Shown piece by piece: positions 37,946 through 46,713 of a DNA stretch of 64,000 nucleotides. The first letter of the stretch is position 1, and every line of letters starts with the position of its first letter. The stretch is taken from NCBI RefSeq assembly GCF_016125575.1, contig NZ_WGLM01000002.1:310001-374000 (forward strand). Reading direction: 5' to 3'. The translations under genes and the position numbers were made by a program. This DNA comes from Limimaricola sp. (GTDB taxonomy: Bacteria; Pseudomonadota; Alphaproteobacteria; Rhodobacterales; Rhodobacteraceae). The notes beneath the pieces are model-generated. The model worked only from the letters and a program-made list of their open reading frames with translations, was not told the origin of the DNA and did not search any database.

Positions 37946-37959
37946 CTGCGGCGCGTCTG

Positions 37960-39147
37960 TCAGGAGGCGCCGGGGGCAGGCGCCGCCGGCTGTTGCGGGC
38001 GAACCCAGCGCAGCAGCACCTGCGCCGCCGTCTGCAGCCGCGAGACAAAACCGCCTGCCGCCACCGCCTCTGTCGCCACCAGCGGCACTTTCACGTCTTC
38101 CATCCCGTCGAAATGGAACACCATCTCGCCCAGTTTCTGGCCCGCCGCCACGGGGGCCTGGATTGGTGCGGAATAAACGATCTGCGCCTGCACCTGATTG
38201 GGAGCGGTGACCGGGACCAGCAATGACACGTCACTGCCCACGGTCATGCCGACACTGGGCGCGTCGCCTGCCCAGACAGGCGCGGTGGCAATGACCTGCC
38301 CTGACTTGGCGATCTTGCGCATCAGGAAACTGCGGAAGGCCCAGTTGATCACCCGTTCGCCTTCTGCCGCGCGGGCCTGCGCGGTGGGCAGGCCGTTGAG
38401 CACCGCCAGCACCCGGCGGCCGTCCTGCATCGCGGTGCCGACAAGGCCATAACCCGAAGCCTCGGTATGGCCGGTTTTCATCCCGTCGGCACCGGCGACA
38501 CGGCCCAGCAGCGGATCGCGGTTTTCGACATTGGCGGGCGCACGGCCGTCATAGGCGAAGGTCTGTTGCGAGAAGTAGTGAAAATATTCGGGATAGGTCT
38601 TGATGATATGGACCGCCAGCGTGGCAAGGTCATGCATGCTCATCAACTGGCCCGGATCGGGCCAGCCCGAAGCATTGGCGAATTGCGAATGCGTCAGTCC
38701 CAGTTCCTTGGCACGCGCGTTCATCTGCCGGGCAAATTCGTCCTCCGAACCGGCCAGCCCTTCGGCTACGGTCACGCAGGCATCATTACCCGACAGCACG
38801 ATGATACCTTGGATCAACTGCTCGACCGTGGGTCGGTCGGTTTCGTTGAGAAACATCGTCGAGCCGCCCATGTTCTTGGCCCGGGTCGACACCGCAAAGA
38901 CTGAATCCAGCTTGACCCGGCCTTCCGACAGCGCCTTGAACAGCAATTCGATGGTCATCAGCTTCGACATCGAGGCGGGCGGCATCGGCATGTCGCCGTT
39001 CTTGTCCAAGAGCACGGTCCCGGTGTTCACATCGACGACGTAGGCCGCGGTTGCCGAGGTATCGAACCCGTCGGCCCGCGCGGCAAGCCCCGCGATGGCC
39101 AGCGCAACGGAAAGCAGGAGACGGATGATGGAACGGGTCATCGGCAC
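37960..39147 (-). CDS. D-alanyl-D-alanine carboxypeptidase (DacA/PBP5/6 family)
   Basis: 395 residues. Signal peptide ending near AARADG; serine-peptidase S11 motifs SxxK in PPASMSKLMTIELLF, SxN in VLSGNDACVTVAE, and KTG in MKTGHTEASGYG. A C-terminal beta-domain and a basic amphipathic tail (LQTAAQVLLRWVRPQQ) anchor it to the outer face of the inner membrane. It trims the terminal D-Ala of peptidoglycan pentapeptides. Start choice: GTG at 39147 lies 6 bases after AAAGG; the ATG two codons later is equally possible. Confidence 0.95.
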   Translation of the reverse strand: MPMTRSIIRLLLSVALAIAGLAARADGFDTSATAAYVVDVNTGTVLLDKNGDMPMPPASMSKLMTIELLFKALSEGRVKLDSVFAVSTRAKNMGGSTMFLNETDRPTVEQLIQGIIVLSGNDACVTVAEGLAGSEDEFARQMNARAKELGLTHSQFANASGWPDPGQLMSMHDLATLAVHIIKTYPEYFHYFSQQTFAYDGRAPANVENRDPLLGRVAGADGMKTGHTEASGYGLVGTAMQDGRRVLAVLNGLPTAQARAAEGERVINWAFRSFLMRKIAKSGQVIATAPVWAGDAPSVGMTVGSDVSLLVPVTAPNQVQAQIVYSAPIQAPVAAGQKLGEMVFHFDGMEDVKVPLVATEAVAAGGFVSRLQTAAQVLLRWVRPQQPAAPAPGAS

Positions 39148-39171
39148 GGGGGGCCTTTCTGTCGGGTCGGA

Positions 39172-40122
39172 TCAGTTGGTGACGAAATAGGCGTCGGGAA
39201 AGCCCTGCGCCTTGACCTTGGCCAGCGCCGTCCGCCGTTCGGCCGGATCGGTCAGCGGGCCCACCACGACGCGCCAGAACTCCTTGCCCTGGCTTTCCTG
39301 GTGCAGCACCTGCGCGGTGACGCCTGCGGACTTCAGCCGGTCGACGGCGCGGGTGGCGTTGGCCTCGATGCTGAAGATGCCAAGCTGGATGAACGGTTTG
39401 GCCACGGCGGCGGTGGGCCGGGCTGCCGGGGCCCGCGGGGCCGGTGCTGCAGCCGGGGCCGCAGTTGCAGGGGCCGCTGCGGCGACACTGCCCGGTGCCA
39501 TCACCGGGCCGGGCGAAGACGCCTCGGCCGCATCGATGGCCGCCGACGCTCCGGCCGTGACCGGATCGAGCGGTGTTGCAGAGATATCGGAGGGCTGGTC
39601 GAAATTGGTGGTGGCCGCCGGCGGTGCGGGCGGCGCGGTGGGTTCGCGCCGCAGGGCCGTAACATTCAGGGTCGCGGGCGCGCCGGCAAGCATTCCCAGC
39701 GCGTCGGCGGCATCGGACGAGACCTGCAACGCGGGGCCGGGATTGTTGCGCTCGCGCCGGAAAAGGGCGCCGATCACGAACTTGCCATTGGCCTGATTGC
39801 GGATGATCACCCGCTCGGGATCGGTGACATCAGGGTGCGCGACCCAGACCCCGCCCAGCGACGGCCGTCCGTCCCAGAGCCCCTCGCCGGTATATTGAAA
39901 GACATTGGGCGCCTCGACATCATGTTCGACCAGCTGGACAGATGCATTGTCTCCGCTGGCCTGCGCGCTGGCTGGCGCGTCGGCACCGCCGCTGCCGCCA
40001 CCGCCAAGCCCCGGCATCGCGAAATGCCCGTTGGCATCGCAGCCCGCCAGCGCCAGCGCCGCCAAGGCGCCCGCCGCGAAGAGACCCGGCCGATCCATCC
40101 TGCGCAAAAGCCTGCTCGTCAT
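39172..40122 (-). CDS. SPOR-domain lipoprotein
   Basis: 316 residues. The N-terminal lipoprotein signal ends at the lipobox LALAGC (Cys about 28). A middle segment (PNVFQYTGEGLWDGRPSLGGVWVAHPDVTDPERVIIRNQANGKFVIGA) resembles the double-psi-like part of RlpA-type proteins only loosely. A long Ala/Pro-rich linker leads to a C-terminal SPOR domain (FIQLGIFSIEANATRAVDRLKSAGV, FWRVVVGPLTD). SPOR domains bind denuded septal peptidoglycan, so a role in division-site wall remodelling with the adjacent carboxypeptidase is likely. RlpA itself has a different catalytic aspartate motif, which I do not see. Confidence 0.85.
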   Translation of the reverse strand: MTSRLLRRMDRPGLFAAGALAALALAGCDANGHFAMPGLGGGGSGGADAPASAQASGDNASVQLVEHDVEAPNVFQYTGEGLWDGRPSLGGVWVAHPDVTDPERVIIRNQANGKFVIGALFRRERNNPGPALQVSSDAADALGMLAGAPATLNVTALRREPTAPPAPPAATTNFDQPSDISATPLDPVTAGASAAIDAAEASSPGPVMAPGSVAAAAPATAAPAAAPAPRAPAARPTAAVAKPFIQLGIFSIEANATRAVDRLKSAGVTAQVLHQESQGKEFWRVVVGPLTDPAERRTALAKVKAQGFPDAYFVTN

Positions 40123-40426
40123 GTCATTTCCCCGCCTGGCGCGGCCGGTTTTCCGGCGCGCGGACCGTTATCCGGTCATCGTTGCCTGCCCTGATCGGAG
40201 CCGCCGTCATGAACGTGACAGCCCCGACACCGCCTGCAAGATACCGACCCCGCCGCGGTTTTGAAAGCCCACGAGACCGGGCCGGACCCGATTTCCGCCC
40301 CACCGGTGCGCAAAGGGGCGGATTCTTGCGCGTGTCGAGGTGCGCGCACGCTCTGGACCGGACCGCGGGATTGTGCCACCACACCGCGGCATCCCGCCCC
40401 ACCGACATGACGGAGCGGGACCAGAT
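40123..40426. other. intergenic region between the SPOR gene and tRNA-Ser
   Basis: 304 bases between the divergent SPOR lipoprotein gene and tRNA-Ser. It must carry both promoters, but no hexamer pair with good spacing stands out. Open frames across it have no ribosome-binding site, and the longest only reads through the tRNA. Confidence 0.4.
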
Positions 40427-40516
40427 GGAAGCGTGGCCGAGTGGTTTAAGGCTCTGGTCTTGAAAACCAGCGTACGGGAAACCGTACCGTGGGTTCGAAT
40501 CCCACCGCTTCCGCCA
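40427..40516 (+). tRNA. tRNA-Ser, anticodon TGA
   Basis: The acceptor stem GGAAGCG (40427-40433) pairs with CGCTTCC (40506-40512). The anticodon stem CTGGT/ACCAG encloses CTTGAAA, giving anticodon TGA (reads UCA and other UCN). The long variable arm pairs TACGG with CCGTA, the T-arm is GTGGG-TTCGAAT-CCCAC, and CCA is encoded at 40514-40516. Confidence 0.96.
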
Positions 40517-40867
40517 CCACATATGGCATTGAATTTAAATGAAACTATGCCTCAAATACTGTGGTATGTTTTCCGCGGCTTGCGTTACCAGGCATCTCCT
40601 AGTGACTTGAAATCACGGGCTAAATTGGAGGGCCCGCGATCGGAATTCCCGAATTCCTAGTCGGGCGTTTTATTGTCGCATCCCTTGGGGGATCAAGATT
40701 GCACGGCATATGCGTGGCCGTGACCAGACTGCCGCACGATACCTCGGCCTGATGTAAAGTCATGAAAACCCAGTGTTTCTCATACGCTTCAGGGTCACCG
40801 TTTCTGACGCCGCTCGACCCCGGCGGGGTCAGCATCACGCCCAGTATGCCCCCTTGACGCCACCCGC
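40517..40867. other. AT-richer intergenic region downstream of tRNA-Ser, no assignable gene
   Basis: 351 bases with visibly lower GC than the surroundings, especially 40517-40640 (ATTTAAATGAAAC and similar). A 45-codon open frame starts at the ATG at 40523, uses rare codons (TTA, ATA), has no ribosome site and resembles nothing I know. A terminator lies at 40648-40674 and a GACCCC/GGGGTC hairpin at 40816-40830. tRNA-Ser genes are common integration sites, so an eroded insertion is possible, but no integrase or repeated tRNA 3' end is visible. Confidence 0.4.
40648..40674 (+). terminator. terminator downstream of tRNA-Ser
   Basis: The stem CCCGA (40648-40652) with TCGGG (40661-40665) has an 8-base loop and is followed by CGTTTTATT. 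The stem is short but the T tract is good; it lies about 130 bases after the tRNA. Confidence 0.5.
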
Positions 40868-42124
40868 CTATGACATCAGTTCGGCAACAGCCGCATCCGC
40901 AGAGGCCAGCGCACCCTCCATCCAGCCCACCCATTCCGGGGCGACGTCGCCACCGATCACCCGGATCGGCCCGAAGCTTGGTGCGAAGTCGGCCGCTGGG
41001 TCATGGCCGGCCCGGGCGGACATCCAGCTTGCGCCGAACCCCGGTTCGGCTCGCCAATCCTGCAGACCAAGGCGACGCGCCGGGTTGCCCGGAAAGGCTT
41101 TGGCGAGGAGCGTGGCCGGGTCGTGGCCCGCGATGTCGCGGGCAAGTGCATGGGCACACAGCAGCGTGGTTCCGTCTTGCACCCATGAATAGGCAAGCCG
41201 CAGGGGAGACCGCTTTGACAGATGCTCTGGCGGCGGGGGGCCGTCGATTTCGGCCCAGATCTTCACATCTTCCCCGGCATTGGCGCGGCCAGACGTGTCG
41301 GGCCCGACCGTTGTAATCGGCGGATCGAAGGCGATGTGATGAAGGGCCGCCACCGGCACGGCGAGCAGAATGTGCCGGGCCCGCCATGACCTCCCGGCGG
41401 CATGTGCCGTGGCCGTGCCGTCCGGTTCGACCACGATCCGTGCGACCCGGATCCCGGTTTCAAGCAGTCCAGTCGGCAAACTCTCGGCCAGGGCGCGGGC
41501 CAGCCCACCGCAGGTCCGGGCGAGCCGGGCCGACGGGGGCGCAAACGTGCCTTCGAGTCCGCCACCATGCAAGGCGATCTCGCCCCTCAGCATGGCGGCC
41601 GAAACCTCGCCCGGATCTGCGCCGGTCAGGGGATAGATCGCGACTTCGAGAAGGTCGCGCGCCACCTGGTCGGGAATCAGCCGTCGCAGGAGCGTGCCGA
41701 TCGAGACATTTCGCTCATCCTCAGCCGGGGGTGTGTCGAACCAATGCTGAACCGCGCTCATTCCAGCCGAGAAATTCGGGTAGAGAGCCTGCAGATCTTT
41801 CAGGCGCGCAACCTCGCGCAGACCCGGTACGTCCCAGACGGTCGCTCCATCCTCTTCCTCCAGCTCGAAGTCGAATTCCCGTGCCAAGGCCATCATGCGC
41901 CGATGAAGTGTCGGGATCAGCCACTCGGCACCCCAGTCCACCTCGCGCTGCCCCGGCGCCAGCGCTGAAGAGCGCGTGCGACCCCCGGGAAAGTCGAGTG
42001 CCTCGAGCAGCTTGACAGACTGTCCGGCAGCGGCCAGCGACCGTGCCGCCGCGAGGCCGGCGAGCCCGGCGCCGACGATCGCCGTGTCATGACTGGTCCC
42101 CGAGCCCTGCCCGATCATCATCAT
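40868..42124 (-). CDS. FAD-dependent amine-oxidase-like flavoprotein
   Basis: 418 residues. The dinucleotide motif is DTAIVGAGLAGLAAARSLAAAGQSVKLLEA with the following FPGGRTRSS, typical of the flavin amine oxidase/protoporphyrinogen oxidase family. The C-terminal FAD contact is IRVIGGDVAPEWVGWMEGALASADAAV. Members oxidise amines, carotenoid precursors or porphyrinogens; the substrate is unknown. Three ATGs in a row begin the gene after GGAGGGAGA, and the third (42118) has the best spacing. It is divergent from the two-component pair. Confidence 0.85.
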   Translation of the reverse strand: MMMIGQGSGTSHDTAIVGAGLAGLAAARSLAAAGQSVKLLEALDFPGGRTRSSALAPGQREVDWGAEWLIPTLHRRMMALAREFDFELEEEDGATVWDVPGLREVARLKDLQALYPNFSAGMSAVQHWFDTPPAEDERNVSIGTLLRRLIPDQVARDLLEVAIYPLTGADPGEVSAAMLRGEIALHGGGLEGTFAPPSARLARTCGGLARALAESLPTGLLETGIRVARIVVEPDGTATAHAAGRSWRARHILLAVPVAALHHIAFDPPITTVGPDTSGRANAGEDVKIWAEIDGPPPPEHLSKRSPLRLAYSWVQDGTTLLCAHALARDIAGHDPATLLAKAFPGNPARRLGLQDWRAEPGFGASWMSARAGHDPAADFAPSFGPIRVIGGDVAPEWVGWMEGALASADAAVAELMS

Positions 42125-42359
42125 TCTCCCTCCACCGAACTTGTCCAGGTGGCGCGGCGTTCTTGCACCGTTGTCTCAATCGCGCGGCCGATCAAACAAT
42201 TCCTGCTGCCATCAAGCGTGTTTCGGGGACGTGCAGTTGCCGGAAAAGGGGCGAGGGGGCCGTCCGACCACCGACGAAGCCGCCCGGTTCAGCTGGCCGT
42301 GGCCTTCCGGCAGCGGTCAGCTTAGACTTCGGCGAGGAAATGTAACGGCGGCTGATCCT

Positions 42360-43031
42360 ATGCGCCTGCTGATCGTCGAGGACAACGCGCAGTTGGCCGC
42401 CTGGCTGGCCCGCTTCCTGCGGCACGAGAATTACGTGGTCGATGTCATTGCCGATGGCGAGACGGTGGTCGACGGCGCCGACCTCGACGCCTTCGACCTG
42501 GCCATTGTCGACCTCGGGCTGCCCGGTATCGGCGGGCTTGAGGTGGTGCGCCACATCCGCGCCCGCCACAGCACCTTGCCCATCCTGATCCTGACGGCGG
42601 AAAACGGGCTGAAAAGCCGGGTCACCGGCCTAGATTCCGGCGCGGACGATTACATGACCAAACCCTTCGAGGTGGAAGAGCTGGAGGCCCGCATCCGCGC
42701 GCTGATCCGCCGCTCTGCCGCCAAGGTACAGTCGGAGATCCGGGCAGGACCGCTGGCGCTGGACCAGAAGAGCCGGATGTTCAGCATAGACGGCGCGGCG
42801 CTGGCGCTGTCGCCGCGCGAGCACGTCACGCTGGAGGCGTTGCTGCGGCGTGCAGGCGCCACGGTCAGCAAGGAGGTGCTGATCGAATGCAGCTACGGCT
42901 ACGACGATTCCGTCAATCCCAGCGCGATCGAGGTCATCGTCCACCGGTTGCGGCGCAAGCTGGAACATAGCGGCGTGCAGGTCGTCACGCTGCGGGGGCT
43001 GGGCTACATGCTGCGGGTCGAGACGCCGTGA
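42360..43031 (+). CDS. OmpR-family response regulator (TctD-like)
   Basis: 223 residues. Receiver domain with phospho-acceptor Asp51 (LAIVDLGLPGIGG), acidic pocket VEDN and Lys101 (DYMTKPFE), then a winged-helix domain (LSPREHVTLEALLRRAGATVSKEVLIE, SAIEVIVHRLRRKLEHSGV, LRGLGYMLRV). It pairs with the next gene through a GTGA overlap. TctD-type regulators control uptake of carboxylates or other anions, and the convergent ABC operon is the nearest candidate target. Confidence 0.94.
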   Translation: MRLLIVEDNAQLAAWLARFLRHENYVVDVIADGETVVDGADLDAFDLAIVDLGLPGIGGLEVVRHIRARHSTLPILILTAENGLKSRVTGLDSGADDYMTKPFEVEELEARIRALIRRSAAKVQSEIRAGPLALDQKSRMFSIDGAALALSPREHVTLEALLRRAGATVSKEVLIECSYGYDDSVNPSAIEVIVHRLRRKLEHSGVQVVTLRGLGYMLRVETP

Positions 43032-44461
43032 CAGCGGCCGGGGCGCGCCAGACCGGGCGGTGGCGGCGCAGCCTGCGGCTGAACCTGCTCTTGTGGCTGA
43101 TCGGCCCGGTCATCGCGACGCTGGCGATCAGCCTCGCGCTGTCCTACGCCACTGCGTTGCGGCAGACGACGCGGATCATGGATCACCAGTTGCTGGCCTC
43201 GGCGCGGATGATCGCCGAACAGGTCCGCTATCGCGACGGCGCGATACGGGTCGTAGTGCCCCCCGCCGCGCTGGAGCTTTTCGCCTCCGACAGCCATGAC
43301 GAGGTTTCCTACGCCGTCATCGGCCCCTCGGGCGACCTCGTTGCCGGGTTCCCGGGCTTTGACACCATCCCCGGCCTGTCCGGTTCGCAGACAACCACGG
43401 TTTTCGCCGGACGTTTCCGCACCGAGGTGATCCGTGGCGCGCTGCTGTCGCAGCCGGTGGTCACGCCGGGCGGCACGATCAATGTCAGCGTGGTGGTGGG
43501 TGAGACGTTGCGGGCGCGCGACGCGCTGTTGCGGTCGCTGTGGCTCGAAGGGTTCTTGGAACAGGCCGCCCTTGTGATCGCTGCCGCGGTCTCGATCTGG
43601 ATCGGTATCAGTTTCGAATTGCGGCCCATCATGCGGCTTCGGCAGGCCGTGCTTGGCCGGCCGGCCGGATCCTTCGCGCCGATCGACGCGGACGCGGTTC
43701 AGGTCGAGGTGCAGCCGCTGGTCGCGGCGCTGAACGACCACATGGCGCGGCTCGAGGCCGTGATGCGCCGCCAGCGCGGGTTTCTCGACATGGCCGCGCA
43801 TCAGATCCGCACCGCGCTGACGGTGATGCGGACGCAGGCCGGGTTTGCCCGGCGCACCCGCGAGGTCCCCGACATGCGCGCCGCGCTGGCCGATCTCGAT
43901 GACAGCCTGCGCGCGATGACGCGGATGGCCAACCAGTTGCTGACGCTGGGCGGGATCGAAAACGACCGCGCCCATCCGCTTCCCCAACCGGTGGACCTCG
44001 CAGGTCTGGTGCAGGACATCGCCGCACAGATCGCGCCCCGGGCCGTCGACGCGGGCATCGACCTCGCGGTCGAGGTGGTGGCGCCCTGCCGCGTGATGGC
44101 GTCCGACCTTCTGCTGCGCGAGGCGGTGACGAACCTCATCGACAACGCGCTGCAACATGCCGGGCGCGGCGCCGCAGTGACCGTAAGCGTCGCGCAGGCC
44201 GAGGGCATGGGCCGCTGCCGGGTCTGCGATACCGGGCCGGGGGTGAATGCCTCTGACCGCGAGGGGCTGTTTTCGAGGTTCCACAGGGGCGACAACGCAC
44301 GCCCCGGCGGCAGCGGGCTGGGCCTCGCGATCACGTCGGAAATCGCCGCGATGTATGGCGGCCGGGCCTGGCTGCCCGATCCTGACGAGGGGCCGGACGG
44401 GGGGCCTGACGAGGGGCGCGGGTTCTGCGTGGCCTTCGACCTGCCCCTGGCCTCTAGTTGA
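43028..44461 (+). CDS. sensor histidine kinase (TctE-like)
   Basis: 477 residues. Membrane helix at about 20-41, a periplasmic TctE-type sensor region (about 45-170), a second helix near 178-196, then HisKA with the phosphorylated His258 (FLDMAAHQIRTALTVM). The ATPase domain follows: N box NLIDNALQHAG, G1 DTGPGV and G2 GGSGLGLAI. A GTG start overlaps the regulator stop (GTGA). The last 8 bases overlap the convergent binding-protein gene. The ligand is unknown. Confidence 0.93.
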   Translation: MTAAGARQTGRWRRSLRLNLLLWLIGPVIATLAISLALSYATALRQTTRIMDHQLLASARMIAEQVRYRDGAIRVVVPPAALELFASDSHDEVSYAVIGPSGDLVAGFPGFDTIPGLSGSQTTTVFAGRFRTEVIRGALLSQPVVTPGGTINVSVVVGETLRARDALLRSLWLEGFLEQAALVIAAAVSIWIGISFELRPIMRLRQAVLGRPAGSFAPIDADAVQVEVQPLVAALNDHMARLEAVMRRQRGFLDMAAHQIRTALTVMRTQAGFARRTREVPDMRAALADLDDSLRAMTRMANQLLTLGGIENDRAHPLPQPVDLAGLVQDIAAQIAPRAVDAGIDLAVEVVAPCRVMASDLLLREAVTNLIDNALQHAGRGAAVTVSVAQAEGMGRCRVCDTGPGVNASDREGLFSRFHRGDNARPGGSGLGLAITSEIAAMYGGRAWLPDPDEGPDGGPDEGRGFCVAFDLPLASS

Positions 44462-45455
44462 CCGGCACCGCGTCGACGAAGGCATTGGTGAAGGTGCGCG
44501 TAAGGTCAACGGCGCTGCCCGCCACCCCCGGCATCACCGCAGCCAGCACCCGTTGCACGTTGGCCGGGCCATCGGGCGGCATCCGCCCGTCGACGCTGAA
44601 CATCGACTTTCCGCGCGCAAGGGCCGCCACGTACATCGCGCGATCCCCGGCGTAGAAGTCGTCGGGCACGAGGGTGGCGATCTGGTCGGCATCATGGCTG
44701 GCGATGTAGCGCAGGCCATGGACCAGCGCGTTGGCCAGCCGCTGCACCGTCTGCGGATGCGCGTCGATCCAGGCCGCATCCATGTAAAGGCAGGCGGCCG
44801 GGTAGGGGCCGCCCAACACCGCCCTTGTCGCGGCAAGGCTGCTGAGATCGACCAGGACCCGCGCATCGCCCGCCGCGATCAGCCGCGAGACCGTCGGTTC
44901 GGTCGTCATCGCCGCCTGTATGTGGTCCTGCCGCAGCGCCGCGATCAGCGTGTCGCCCGCGCCTACCGGCACCGGCGTGACATCGCTAAGCTTCAGCCCC
45001 GCCGTGATCAGGAGATACTTCGTCAGGAAATCGGTGGATGAGCCAAGGCCCGTCACGCCGAGGCGCATGCCTCGCAGGTCAGCGATGTCCTGCACCTCGG
45101 GGTGGCCGGTCGAGACCATTTCGACCTCGCCCGGCGCAAGCCCAAGCTGGACGACCGACCGGGTATATTTGCCAAGCGCCTGCAACTCGATGTTGTGGTC
45201 GTAAAAGCCGATCACGCCCTGAACGGCGCCGGCCAGCATTTCATCGGCCGCCTCGACACCGGCGGGCTCGGACTCGATGGTGACGTCAAGCCCCTCGTCG
45301 GAGAAATAGCCCAGCCGCTGGGTGACGATCAGCGGCAGGTAAATCTGCTTTTCCACCCCGCCCACCATCAGCGCCACCTGCTCGGCGCGGGCCGCGGCCG
45401 GGCCGATCGCCAGCCCGATCAGGAAGGCCGCCAAGGTTCGCCTGAAATCGTTCAT
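44454..45455 (-). CDS. ABC transporter substrate-binding protein 1 (NMT1/TauA-like)
   Basis: 333 residues from MNDFRRTLAAFLIGLAIGPAAARA, a signal peptide. The body is a periplasmic type II binding protein of the NMT1/SsuA/TauA group (VALMVGGVEKQIYLPLIVTQRLGYFSDEGLDV, GLAPGEVEMVSTGHPEV, DAAWIDAHPQTVQRLANALVHGLRYI). It is a clear paralogue of the binding protein encoded just upstream. A 9-bp stem separates the two, suggesting lower or separate expression. Possible ligands in this group are sulfonates, nitriles, pyrimidines or aromatic acids; no residue decides among them. Confidence 0.88.
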   Translation of the reverse strand: MNDFRRTLAAFLIGLAIGPAAARAEQVALMVGGVEKQIYLPLIVTQRLGYFSDEGLDVTIESEPAGVEAADEMLAGAVQGVIGFYDHNIELQALGKYTRSVVQLGLAPGEVEMVSTGHPEVQDIADLRGMRLGVTGLGSSTDFLTKYLLITAGLKLSDVTPVPVGAGDTLIAALRQDHIQAAMTTEPTVSRLIAAGDARVLVDLSSLAATRAVLGGPYPAACLYMDAAWIDAHPQTVQRLANALVHGLRYIASHDADQIATLVPDDFYAGDRAMYVAALARGKSMFSVDGRMPPDGPANVQRVLAAVMPGVAGSAVDLTRTFTNAFVDAVPVN

Positions 45456-45544
45456 GCGCAATACCCGCCTGTCATGACCTGTCGCGCCTGTCTTGCCGCT
45501 ACTGAACCACGGCACGGCGCTCCGTGTCGACCCGGCTACGGCAA

Positions 45545-45567
45545 GAGCGGGGGACATGCCCCCGCTC
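45545..45567 (-). terminator. hairpin between the two binding-protein genes
   Basis: A perfect 9-bp stem, GAGCGGGGG (45545-45553) with CCCCCGCTC (45559-45567), and a 5-base loop. No strong T tract follows on the minus strand (TTGCC), so it may stabilise the upstream mRNA or partly terminate. Confidence 0.45.
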
Positions 45568-45592
45568 CGCCTTTCGGCAAGGGTCCTTCGAC

Positions 45593-46642
45593 CTAGTTTA
45601 GCCCTTCCAGCTTCAGCGCGGCCTGAACGTACTGGTCGGTGAAGGTCGCGGGCAGGTCGACGTTGCCGCTGATCTTGCCGGCGGCCTTCTCGATGTCGAG
45701 GACGGTCTGCGGTCCATTTTCGGGCATCATGCCGAGGCCATCAAGGTTGAACTGGCCCCAGTCCTGCTGCAGGGCGGCAATGTATTCGTCCTGCGAGCTG
45801 AGCTGGTTGGAGACGAAGTCCTTCGGCATCACGTTGGCCACATCGGCCGCGGTATGCGTCTTCATCCAGTTCAACGTGGCGACCAGCGCGTTCACGACGC
45901 CCTGGGTTTCCGTCGGGTGGGCATCCGCCCAGGCCCGGCTGACCAGCACGTTGGCGGCGGGGAAATCGCCGCCCAGCCATTTGGTGACGCCAGCGCCGGT
46001 CGAAAGATCGATGGCCGGGTAGCCCACGTCGAGTTTCTGGATCGCGTTGACAGTGGGCTGGCTGGTGATGCCGCAGACCGCCTTGCCGAATTTCAGCGCG
46101 GCGATCATCGTCTGGCCCGCACCGGCGGCGATCTTGGTGTAGTCGGTCGGCGCAAGGCCCGCCCGCGCCGAGACGTAGCTGACAAGGTCATCGGTGCCAG
46201 AGCCAAGATCGGTGACGCCTACCGCTTGGCCCTTCCAGTCGGCGGGCGAGGTGATGTTGGTGCCCTTGGCGCACATGATCCGTTCGCCCGGTGCGACCGA
46301 CAGCTGGATGATGCCGATGATGTCCTTGCCCTTGGTCTGGAAGTCGATGGTGTGGACATACCATGCCCCCGCCATGTTCACCTGCCCCGAAACCACCGCG
46401 TCCTCGGCGCCGACGCCGCCGTTCTGTTCCGTCGAAAGCTCGACATGGACGCCGTATTTTTCATACATGCCAAGGCTTTGCGCCAGCTGGTAGGGCAGGT
46501 AGATCTGTTTGTCGATGCCGCCGACCATCAGCGTGACGGTAGGCATGTCGGCCGCCATGGCCGCGCCGGCCATGCCGATGCCGAGCGGCAGGACGATTGC
46601 CGCGGCCGCCATGCGCAGGGCCGAAAAGGTGGATCTTGTCAT
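45593..46642 (-). CDS. ABC transporter substrate-binding protein 2 (NMT1/TauA-like)
   Basis: 349 residues from MTRSTFSALRMAAAAIVLPL, with a signal peptide ending near GAAMAAD; AGGAGA precedes the ATG. It shares with protein 1 the opening VTLMVGGIDKQIYLPYQLAQSLGMYEKYGVHV and the layout GVTDLGSGTDDLVSYVSA, ADAHPTETQGVVNALVATLNWMK, so the pair arose by duplication. It delivers the ligand to the permease encoded immediately upstream. An open frame continues further upstream but is antisense-like shadow of the permease. Confidence 0.9.
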   Translation of the reverse strand: MTRSTFSALRMAAAAIVLPLGIGMAGAAMAADMPTVTLMVGGIDKQIYLPYQLAQSLGMYEKYGVHVELSTEQNGGVGAEDAVVSGQVNMAGAWYVHTIDFQTKGKDIIGIIQLSVAPGERIMCAKGTNITSPADWKGQAVGVTDLGSGTDDLVSYVSARAGLAPTDYTKIAAGAGQTMIAALKFGKAVCGITSQPTVNAIQKLDVGYPAIDLSTGAGVTKWLGGDFPAANVLVSRAWADAHPTETQGVVNALVATLNWMKTHTAADVANVMPKDFVSNQLSSQDEYIAALQQDWGQFNLDGLGMMPENGPQTVLDIEKAAGKISGNVDLPATFTDQYVQAALKLEGLN

Positions 46643-46713
46643 CGTGGTCTTCTCCTCCGTGGGTGGGTCCGGTGTCCGGATCCGGGTTGTGGGCTGAAAC
46701 GGCCTCCTCGCCG

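Noticed and set aside
40340-40660. 107-codon frame spanning tRNA-Ser
   Set aside because: Most of it is translation of the tRNA itself, and no ribosome site precedes it.
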